A stretch of 64,000 nt of DNA from an uncultured Methanomassiliicoccales archaeon (GTDB lineage: Archaea > Thermoplasmatota > Thermoplasmata > Methanomassiliicoccales > Methanomethylophilaceae). How positions within the stretch are numbered: the first letter of the stretch is position 1; the number at the start of each line of letters is the position of its first letter. The stretch is from NCBI GenBank assembly GCA_959597175.1, contig CAUFXM010000003.1, forward strand, positions 124,001 through 188,000, read 5' to 3'. Shown here piece by piece: positions 57,619 through 64,000 of this stretch. A program made the position numbers and the translations under genes. The notes beneath the pieces were generated by a model. The model saw only the letters and a list, made by a program, of their open reading frames with translations, searched no databases and was not told the DNA's origin.

Positions 57619-58977
57619 TCACTTGAAGGCGGGCTCCGCGTCGGCGATGAAGCCGTCCTCCATCATCTTGGCGGTGAGTCCCCTGGACCTCTTGATCATG
57701 AAGTCGGCCCTGTCGAAGAGCTCCTGCCTGGACAGCTTGAGCCTGGCCACGCCCTGCTCCTGCGCCTTCATGGCGACGGCGACTGCCTCCCTGGGGAAGA
57801 CCTCGGCCTCGGCCATGGTCGGGATGATGTAGTCCTCGCTGATGCCCTTCTCCTCGGCGCACTTGGCCAGTTCGGTGGCGGCGGCGATGCACATCTCGTC
57901 CGTGATGGTGGTGGCCCTGACGTCGAGGACACCGCGGAAGATCGCGGGGAATCCCATGGAGTTGTTGACCTGGTTGGGGAAGTCGGACCTTCCGGTGGCG
58001 AACACCTTGCAGCCGTACTCCTTGGCCTCCCAGGGCCACATCTCGGGAATGGGGTTGGCGGTGGCGAACACGACCGGGTCGTCCGCCATCAGCTTGACGT
58101 ACTCGGCGGGGATCGTGCCGGGGCCGGGCTTGGAAGCGGCGATGACGATGTCCGCGCCCTCCATGGCCTCCTTGATGCCTCCACTCTTGCCTGCCCCGTT
58201 GGTCTTCTCGCAGATCTCCCACTTCTGCTTGAAGTCCTTCTTGACGTCCTCCCTGGACAGGTTCAGGATGCCCTTGGAATCGCACATGCACATGTGCTTG
58301 GGGCTGAAGCCGGTGGCGAGGAGCAGCCTGGCGATGGCGATGGACGCGGCGCCGGCTCCGATGACGGCGATCTGGGCGTCCTCGAGCTTCTTCCCGACGA
58401 GCTTCATGGCGTTGATGGCACCGGCGACCTCCACGGTGGCTGTACCCTGCTGGTCGTCATGCCAGACGGGGATCTTGCAGTCCCTCCTCAGCTCGTCGAG
58501 GATGTCGAAGCACTTGGGGTTGGAGATGTCCTCGAGGTTGATCCCCCCGAACGACGGGGCGATGAGCCTGACCGTCTCGATGATCTTCTCGGGGTCCTTG
58601 GTGTCCAGGCAGATCGGGACGCAGTCCACGCCTCCCAGGTACTTGAACAGCATGGCCTTCCCCTCCATGACGGGCATGGCCGCCTCGGGTCCGATGTCGC
58701 CGAGTCCCAGCACGCGTGTACCGTCCGATACGACGGCTACGGTGTTCCACTTGCAGGTGTACTCGTAGGCGAGCTCGGGGTCCTTGGCTATGGCCTTGCA
58801 GGGCTCCGCCACACCGGGGGAGTACCAGATGGCGAAGTCGTCGAAGGACCTCACGCAGGCCTTGGGGGCGGTCTCGATCTTCCCCTTGTAGTACTTGTGG
58901 AGGACCATGGCGTCCTGTCCGGGCTTCTTCGCCATCTCCAGGCGCTGCTCTATGCTGATATCCTGTTCGTTGACCAT
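57619..58977 (-). CDS. Malic enzyme
   Basis: This 452-residue NAD(P)-dependent oxidative decarboxylase turns malate into pyruvate and CO2. The catalytic region has AIWYSPGVAEPCKAIAKDPE, then TCKWNTVAVVSDGTRVLGLG, and metal and base residues in FGGINLEDISNPKCF and PVWHDDQQGTATVEVAGAIN. The cofactor domain has IAVIGAGAASIAIARLLLAT. The length fits the short prokaryotic form without a phosphotransacetylase domain. It is a single gene with a leader of about 50 bases holding a palindrome, which suggests regulated expression. Confidence 0.95.
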   Translation of the reverse strand: MVNEQDISIEQRLEMAKKPGQDAMVLHKYYKGKIETAPKACVRSFDDFAIWYSPGVAEPCKAIAKDPELAYEYTCKWNTVAVVSDGTRVLGLGDIGPEAAMPVMEGKAMLFKYLGGVDCVPICLDTKDPEKIIETVRLIAPSFGGINLEDISNPKCFDILDELRRDCKIPVWHDDQQGTATVEVAGAINAMKLVGKKLEDAQIAVIGAGAASIAIARLLLATGFSPKHMCMCDSKGILNLSREDVKKDFKQKWEICEKTNGAGKSGGIKEAMEGADIVIAASKPGPGTIPAEYVKLMADDPVVFATANPIPEMWPWEAKEYGCKVFATGRSDFPNQVNNSMGFPAIFRGVLDVRATTITDEMCIAAATELAKCAEEKGISEDYIIPTMAEAEVFPREAVAVAMKAQEQGVARLKLSRQELFDRADFMIKRSRGLTAKMMEDGFIADAEPAFK

Positions 58978-58994
58978 GAATTCACCTCGATTTT

Positions 58995-59063
58995 CTACGA
59001 AATTCGTAGTTTTATTTCGAATTCTAAACATCATCAACGGACTTTCCATATTTATAATAAGCG
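58995..59063 (-). promoter_or_regulatory. Malic enzyme promoter and palindromic site
   Basis: CTACGAA-A-TTCGTAG (58995-59009) is a perfect inverted repeat with 7-base arms, placed between the TATA box (TTATTATAAATATGG on the minus strand, about 59046-59060) and the start codon. The position fits a repressor site that blocks the polymerase or an mRNA element in the leader. Confidence 0.55.
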
Positions 59064-59318
59064 TCCAGGTCGAAGTTCGAAAGGACGCTGCTTGGCATGG
59101 GGAGGACGAAAAACCGAGGGCACGTCCCATACGGCGAGAATGCCCCTCTACCCGGCGGCAAGGACTCGCGGCACGGGCCGGATCGAACGGTTGTCATAAC
59201 GCTACTTTGCTAAAACGGGAAATTTTTCTCCTCTGAACATTGCCATAGAGGTATTTTTATGATTTAATTTCGTTGCCATAGCAGCAAAAACTATTATCTG
59301 GACTGCGCATGACATGTC
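59064..59318 (+). promoter_or_regulatory. Intergenic region with AAA promoter; no gene seen
   Basis: I see no supported gene here. The right part is AT-rich. TTGCCATAG occurs twice (59242-59250 and 59272-59280) and CTATTATCT (59291-59299) is a TATA-like box 24 bases before ATG 59319. The repeats may be regulator sites for the ATPase gene. Confidence 0.4.
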
Positions 59319-60662
59319 ATGGCGAAGCCGAAGTCCGAGAGTCCAGTGTTCAGGAGGAAGATATACGGTCAGATGCTGGAATGGAAGAAGAGGGAGGGGA
59401 GGACGGCCCTGCTGATCGATGGGGCCAGACGCGTCGGCAAGACCACGGTCGTCGAGGAGTTCGCCAGGAAGGAGTACCGCAGCCACATAATCCTGGACTT
59501 CTCCGACGAGGACGATTACATCAGAGGTCTGTTCAAGAACGTCAAACAGGACCCCGACCGCTTTTTCCGTCTCCTCCAGGAGTACACCGACACGACCCTC
59601 TACGAACGCGAGAGCGTCATCGTGTTCGACGAGGTCCAGCTGTTCCCGCTGGCCAGGCAGATGATCAAACACCTGGTCAAGGATGGCCGCTACGACTACA
59701 TAGAGACCGGATCGCTCATATCCATCAAGAAGAACGTGAAGAACATCCTGATACCTTCCGAGGAGACGTCCATCAGGATGCACCCGATGGACTTCGAGGA
59801 GTTCCTGTGGGCCCAGAACCGGGAAGGGACCATAGACACCATACGCAGGGCCTTCGAAGCGAGGGAACCGCTTGGGTTCGAGAACCACCGCCGCATCATG
59901 GACATGTACACCACATACATGCTCGTGGGAGGGATGCCCCAGGCGGTGGAGACCTTCGTCCGTATGAACAACTTCGAAGCCGTTGAGGGGATCAAGCGGG
60001 ACATCCTGGAGCTCTACAGCAACGATGCCGTGAAGATCAACTCCAGAGCCATCCTGGTCAACGTGCCGTCGTTCCTGTCGAAGCACGACAAAAAGTTCAC
60101 CCCCGGCACCATCAGAGAGGGTTCCAGGACCAGCGACTTCGAACAGGCCGTTGACTGGCTCAGGGAATCCAGGATGGTGAACATGTGCGTGCGCGTCTCC
60201 GATCCAGGGCCGGCACCCGACCTCACCTCGGACGAGACCACGTTCAAGCTGTACATGCTGGACACGGGGTTGCTTGTGACAGCCGCGTTCAAGAAGAACG
60301 TGGCGAAGAGGAAGAAGCTCTACGAGGACCTACTATCCGGCAAGCTCAACGTGAACAAGGGCATGTTCTTCGAGAACATGGTCGCCCAGGAGCTGGTCAT
60401 GAACGGACACGAGCTGGCGTACTGCAAGTTCAGCTGCGACGAATCCGACAAGCTCCAGGAGGTGGACTTCGTGATCGCGGACGGAGACAAGGTGATCCCG
60501 GTGGAGTCGAAATCCGGGAGGTCCTCGGAGCACGCGTCACTCGACCGCTTCATGGTGAAGTACTCTGACTGGGTGGACAGGGCGTTCGTCGTCCACTCCA
60601 AGGACCTGAGGGTTGATGGGAACATCACCTACATCCCGATCTACATGGCCATGTTCCTGTAA
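59319..60662 (+). CDS. AAA ATPase with DUF4143 domain
   Basis: This 447-residue protein has Walker A LLIDGARRVGKTTVVEEFAR (about 31-50) and Walker B SVIVFDEVQLFPLARQMIKH. IETGSLISI is the sensor region, and MHPMDFEEFLWAQ is typical of this group. The C-terminal DUF4143 part (about 220-447) contains the PD-(D/E)xK-like EVDFVIADGDKVIPVESKSG. Such ATPases are frequent in archaea and host-associated bacteria; their role is unknown. A relative of about the same build lies at 62729. The message is probably leaderless. Confidence 0.9.
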   Translation: MAKPKSESPVFRRKIYGQMLEWKKREGRTALLIDGARRVGKTTVVEEFARKEYRSHIILDFSDEDDYIRGLFKNVKQDPDRFFRLLQEYTDTTLYERESVIVFDEVQLFPLARQMIKHLVKDGRYDYIETGSLISIKKNVKNILIPSEETSIRMHPMDFEEFLWAQNREGTIDTIRRAFEAREPLGFENHRRIMDMYTTYMLVGGMPQAVETFVRMNNFEAVEGIKRDILELYSNDAVKINSRAILVNVPSFLSKHDKKFTPGTIREGSRTSDFEQAVDWLRESRMVNMCVRVSDPGPAPDLTSDETTFKLYMLDTGLLVTAAFKKNVAKRKKLYEDLLSGKLNVNKGMFFENMVAQELVMNGHELAYCKFSCDESDKLQEVDFVIADGDKVIPVESKSGRSSEHASLDRFMVKYSDWVDRAFVVHSKDLRVDGNITYIPIYMAMFL

Positions 60663-60717
60663 GAGGACGGATTGTGGCCGACACAATCCATTTAACTCCT
60701 TCACGGATGGGTTCACC

Positions 60718-62355
60718 ATGAGCCGCGAGATCACCGTCCTCCTCGTCGACGGATACATCGACGACCCCGCCGCGCTGGGGGTGCCCCCCTACATATCCCC
60801 GATAGTGCGCGCCATAGCCGGCGCTGCGATGGATGCGGGAGCTGACAGGGTGGAGTACCTCACGGCCGACATGATCAGGAGGGGGGCGAGGATCCCCCAG
60901 GCGGACGTCAGCGTGGTCATGTCCGGGAACACCGTCCCGGGGAAGTACCTGCGCTCGATGCCCATGTCCACGAAGGAGCTGGACGCCCTGTTCCCGAAGC
61001 TCACCGGGTGGAGGCTCATCGGCGGCTCCGCAGCGGACTCCCCCGCCGCGGAGAGGTTCGACTTCGTGATAAAGAGGGATCTGGCCGCCTCCCTCTACGA
61101 CGGGATTATCGGGAAGGAGGTTGGCGAGAGACTCCGCACCCTGGACGAGTGGAACAGATGGATGCTCCTGGGAGCGGACATCGTGAAGCAGCACCAGGAC
61201 TTCCCCCAGCCCCTCATCGCCGAGGTGGAGTCGTACAGGGGATGCCACAGGTGGTCGACCGGAGGGTGCTCCTACTGCATAGAGCCCATGAAGGGGAGAC
61301 CGCTGATGCGCTCCCCCGACGACATCATCGCCGAGGCCTCCAGGCTCAGGGATCTCGGGGTCAGGAACCTGAGGGTGGGCGGGCAGACGTGCATAGTCTC
61401 CTACGGGGCCGCCCCGGACTCCCCTGTACCGAGGCCGGACCCCGAGGCCGTCTCGGACCTGTTCGAGGGGCTGCGCTCCCTGAGATTCGACGTGCTCCAC
61501 GTTGACAACGCCAACGCAGCGGTCATATCCGCCTACCCCGAGGAGTCGGAGGCGGTGCTGACGACCATAACGGGATGCTGCACCGACGGGAACGTCCTGG
61601 CCCTGGGCATGGAGACCGCCGACCCGAGGGTGGTCATCGAGAACAACCTCAACAGCACCCCGGAGCAGGTGATGGATGCGGTCCGCGCGATCAACCGCGT
61701 CGGATCCGAGAGAGGGCCCAGGGGCCTGCCCAGGCTGCTCCCCGGCCTGAACCTGATCTGCGGTCTGGACGGCGAGACGAAAGCGACGTACGGCATGGAC
61801 ATGGCGTTCCTCCGGAGGGTGAGGGACGAGGGGCTGATGCTCAGGCGCATCAACATCCGCCAGGTCCTGCCGGTCAGGAGGGAGTTCTCCGTCAGGGTGG
61901 ACCAGAGGACCTTCAAGAGGTTCAAGGAGGACGTCCGCAACGACATCGACAGGGAGATGCTGGAGAGGGTGGCACCCTATGGAACCATCCTGAGGGATGT
62001 GTACACGGAGATCCATGACGGCAACGTCACCTTCGGAAGACAGATAGGGTCATATCCGCTGCTGGTGGGGATCCCGTACAAGGTGGACCTGGACGGGTTC
62101 GTGGATGTGTTCGTCACCGGATGGGGCTACAGATCGATAACGGGCATCACCTACCCGTTCGACATCAACTCCATGCCGATGTCCGCATTGGAGGCCCTGC
62201 CCGGGATCGGGAGGAAGAGAGCATCCAAGATCGTCATGGAGAGGCCGCTGTCCGGGTTCGACGACCTGCTCAGGGTGGTGGAGGACCCTAACGTGGTCGA
62301 CGGACTGCGGGACCTTGTGGTATTCGGACGACCGAGGGACCTCGCAACCCCCTAA
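60718..62355 (+). CDS. Radical SAM protein with C-terminal helix-hairpin-helix (COG1031-like)
   Basis: This 545-residue protein has an N-terminal Rossmann-like part (ITVLLVDGYIDDPAALGVPP), then the cluster motif ESYRGCHRWSTGGCSYCIEP with Cys176, Cys184 and Cys187 (C-x7-C-x2-C, as in the archaeal COG1031 group, not the standard C-x3-C-x2-C). The barrel continues to about residue 420. The C-terminal helix-hairpin-helix MSALEALPGIGRKRASKIVM (about residue 497) suggests contact with nucleic acid, so RNA modification is a fair guess. A TATA-like ATTTAAC is 24 bases upstream. Confidence 0.85.
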   Translation: MSREITVLLVDGYIDDPAALGVPPYISPIVRAIAGAAMDAGADRVEYLTADMIRRGARIPQADVSVVMSGNTVPGKYLRSMPMSTKELDALFPKLTGWRLIGGSAADSPAAERFDFVIKRDLAASLYDGIIGKEVGERLRTLDEWNRWMLLGADIVKQHQDFPQPLIAEVESYRGCHRWSTGGCSYCIEPMKGRPLMRSPDDIIAEASRLRDLGVRNLRVGGQTCIVSYGAAPDSPVPRPDPEAVSDLFEGLRSLRFDVLHVDNANAAVISAYPEESEAVLTTITGCCTDGNVLALGMETADPRVVIENNLNSTPEQVMDAVRAINRVGSERGPRGLPRLLPGLNLICGLDGETKATYGMDMAFLRRVRDEGLMLRRINIRQVLPVRREFSVRVDQRTFKRFKEDVRNDIDREMLERVAPYGTILRDVYTEIHDGNVTFGRQIGSYPLLVGIPYKVDLDGFVDVFVTGWGYRSITGITYPFDINSMPMSALEALPGIGRKRASKIVMERPLSGFDDLLRVVEDPNVVDGLRDLVVFGRPRDLATP

Positions 62356-62591
62356 CCATCTCCTCTCCGATACGTAGCCATGGACTCCGGACACGCGGCT
62401 AAGTTCCCATCCCTATCCGATACGGCCCAGTTGCAGAGGCGAACCCGGTGGATCCGGATAGGTTCATCACATCCCCCTGGTCGAGCCGGCCAGGAAACGC
62501 GAGCCGTGAAACCTCGCAATCTTCTGATGACGCCCCGAGCCGTTGAGAAACCCGGTGACCAAATCTCTTCTCGACATGACATCGAATTCCC
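62356..62591 (+). other. Intergenic stretch without a gene
   Basis: After the radical SAM stop about 370 bases lack a supported gene. The first part is mixed composition with short open frames that show no protein-like pattern. The second part (from 62592) is AT-rich and regulatory. Confidence 0.5.
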
Positions 62592-62706
62592 AAAACGTTG
62601 GTTGATTGATTGTAAAATATTGTAAAGGGTTGAAAAATTTAATATTCCATATTTCAAAAAGGTTGGTTTACAGCCGAATTAAACACTGAAAAGGTTGGAT
62701 TAAATA
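62592..62706 (+). promoter_or_regulatory. Promoter with repeated AAAAGGTTGG elements
   Basis: AAAAGGTTGGTTTA (62657-62670) and AAAAGGTTGGATTA (62689-62702) are near-identical direct repeats 32 bases apart, about three helix turns. Related copies are AAAACGTTGGTTGA (62592-62605) and AAAGGGTTGA (62624-62633). The last copy overlaps the TATA box ATTAAATA (62699-62706), which is 26 bases before ATG 62729. This looks like an operator array that blocks TATA binding. Confidence 0.6.
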
Positions 62707-62728
62707 GCAGCAACCGCCATCCTGGAAC

Positions 62729-64000
62729 ATGCGCCGCAAGATCACCCAGCGCCTCGAGGAATGGTTGGAGGCCGATCGCAGAACGTGCCCCGTCATCACC
62801 GGCGCAAGACAGGTCGGAAAGACATACGCCGTGGAAGAGTTCGGCAGGAGACACTTCCGCAATTTCATCAGGATAGATTTCGTGAGCAACGAGAAGGCCA
62901 AGGAGGCATTCGACGGCGATCTGGATGTCGAGACCGTCGTGAGGGAGCTGTCGGCCAGATTCCCATCCATGAGATTCGTCCCCGGCGAGACGCTGATCTT
63001 CCTGGATGAGATCCAGGAATGCCCGCGGGCCCGTAGCGCACTCAAACCGTTCGCGACCGACGGTGATTACAAGGTGATCGCATCCGGGTCCCTGCTCGGC
63101 CTGAGCAACATGACGGCACCGTCCATCCCTGTCGGTTACGAGGAGCAGATGCGCATGGGACCCATGGATTTCGAGGAATTCCTATGGGCACTCGGGTTCG
63201 ATGAGAGGCTGATCGACCACATCCGTGAGAGGATCCGCGCCGTGGAGCCGTTCGAGAAACCGTTCTTCAAGACGATGATGGAGTACCTGAGATGGTTCAT
63301 GGCCGTCGGAGGGATGCCGGAGGCCGTGAAGGAGTTCTCCCTGCACAGGAAGTTCGACGGCGTCCGTTCGATCCAGAGGAAGATCGTCAACGCATACATG
63401 GACGACATCCAGCATCATACGGACAGGAGGTTCGCATCCCGCGTGAGGAGCTGCTTCGAGGCCATCCCCTCGATGCTGGCCAGGGAGAACAAGAAGTTCA
63501 TGTACTCCAAGGTGGAGGACGACATCGGATACAAGGTCGGTCTGGACTACTACGGCTACGCGCTCGACTGGCTCAGGGTGGCCGATCTGGCTCTGTTCTG
63601 CGAGAACCTCAGGCAGATCAAAGAACCGCTGTCCGAGAACAGGAAACCGGAAGCGTTCAAGGTATATCTCCGGGACACCGGACTGCTGACGTCGATGTAT
63701 GACGACAACCTGATCGAGAGGATAATCAAGGGCGACCTGGATGTCAACAAAGGTGCGCTCACGGAGAATCTCGTCGCGGGCATGCTCGACCTGCAGGATC
63801 GCAAACTGATGTACTTCGGGAACCGCTCCGAAGACATCGAGGTCGATTTCGTGACCGGGTTCCGCGAGCATCCTGCTGTGTTGGAGGTGAAATCCAGAGA
63901 CAGGCCACGGTCCAAATCCCTGAACAAGCTGTCTTCAGACCCCGACATCGAATGCATCATGTTCGAGACGAGGAACACTTTCATCGACGAGCGTGGAGTC
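62729..64000 (+). CDS. AAA ATPase with DUF4143 domain, cut by the window edge
   Basis: The first 424 codons of an ATPase are visible; the end lies beyond 64000. Walker A is CPVITGARQVGKTYAVEEF (20-38), Walker B is TLIFLDEIQECPRARSALKP, the sensor is VIASGSLLGLS, and PMDFEEFLWALGF matches the relative at 59319. The DUF4143 part has VYLRDTGLLTSMYDDNLIER, NKGALTENLVAGML, and the nuclease-like EVDFVTGFREHPAVLEVKS. ATG 62729 is set by the TATA box. The two ATPases share overall plan but are clearly diverged. Confidence 0.88.
   Translation, partial: MRRKITQRLEEWLEADRRTCPVITGARQVGKTYAVEEFGRRHFRNFIRIDFVSNEKAKEAFDGDLDVETVVRELSARFPSMRFVPGETLIFLDEIQECPRARSALKPFATDGDYKVIASGSLLGLSNMTAPSIPVGYEEQMRMGPMDFEEFLWALGFDERLIDHIRERIRAVEPFEKPFFKTMMEYLRWFMAVGGMPEAVKEFSLHRKFDGVRSIQRKIVNAYMDDIQHHTDRRFASRVRSCFEAIPSMLARENKKFMYSKVEDDIGYKVGLDYYGYALDWLRVADLALFCENLRQIKEPLSENRKPEAFKVYLRDTGLLTSMYDDNLIERIIKGDLDVNKGALTENLVAGMLDLQDRKLMYFGNRSEDIEVDFVTGFREHPAVLEVKSRDRPRSKSLNKLSSDPDIECIMFETRNTFIDERGV

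Noticed and set aside
57613..59199. A 528-codon plus-strand frame opposite the malic enzyme
   Set aside because: It is Gly/Asp/Leu/Val-rich antisense sequence, and the malic enzyme is certain.
62592..62702. The AAAAGGTTGG repeats as a short CRISPR array
   Set aside because: The copies are 10-14 bases, unevenly spaced and lack spacers of constant length, and there is no cas gene. A regulatory array fits better.

Overview
The window comes from an archaeal chromosome, most probably a methanogen of the Methanomassiliicoccales (Thermoplasmata). The evidence is archaeal-type information genes (rpoB/rpoH, eIF2 gamma, aIF5B, L7Ae-S28e-L24e, aEF1-beta, archaeal ProRS, GINS51), archaeal CoA genes (pantoate kinase and fused CoaBC) and methanogenesis marker protein 8. 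Many starts lie about 25 bases after a TATA box, which suggests leaderless mRNAs, and ATGA stop/start overlaps are common. The DNA is GC-rich. Almost every gene stops with TGA, a minority with TAA, and I found only one TAG, which would fit a lineage that reads TAG as pyrrolysine. The genus cannot be fixed from the sequence alone.

Layout. 1-10.8 kb is housekeeping: rpoB/rpoH, tRNA-Lys(TTT), a MerR regulator, TrmI, ProRS, PRPP synthetase, a CoA/dTMP operon, GINS51, a metallo-beta-lactamase protein and a CBS protein. 10.96-15.35 kb is an integrated mobile element of about 4.4 kb in the 3' end of tRNA-Lys(CTT), bounded by 20-bp direct repeats. It carries a tyrosine integrase, a small coupled protein, an AbrB-like regulator, an anchored surface protein and a Rep-like (HUH-family) protein with strong hairpins behind it. 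15.4-26.2 kb returns to core genes: an NCS2 permease, a cyclophilin, marker protein 8, an Ada-type zinc protein, the S6e-eIF2 gamma-PIN operon and the L7Ae-S28e-L24e-NDK-aIF5B operon with a phospholipase-D-like gene at its end.

26-57 kb is a large cell-surface glycan locus. It holds membrane-embedded (GT-C) glycosyltransferases, soluble GT2 and GT4 enzymes, a dolichol-phosphate-mannose-synthase-like enzyme, a GtrA protein, a DedA protein, an oligosaccharide flippase, and sugar-nucleotide genes (GmhA, a GmhA-GmhB fusion, two HddA-like kinases, a nucleotidyltransferase, a phosphohexomutase, a PGI/PMI pair and an epimerase). This gene set points to an activated heptose, probably NDP-heptose, used for S-layer, glycoprotein or lipid-linked glycans. 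A GT-C enzyme next to a single-pass extracellular protein occurs twice. Branched-chain amino-acid genes (ilvE, ilvN), DUF89 and aEF1-beta with its zinc-ribbon partner are interspersed.

57.6-64 kb has a malic enzyme with a palindromic site in its leader, two AAA/DUF4143 ATPases and a radical SAM protein between them. The second ATPase runs off the right edge. The most unusual items are two adjacent SIS proteins that split the PGI/PMI active-site motifs between them, the small integrated element, and the repeated GT-C/surface-protein module.
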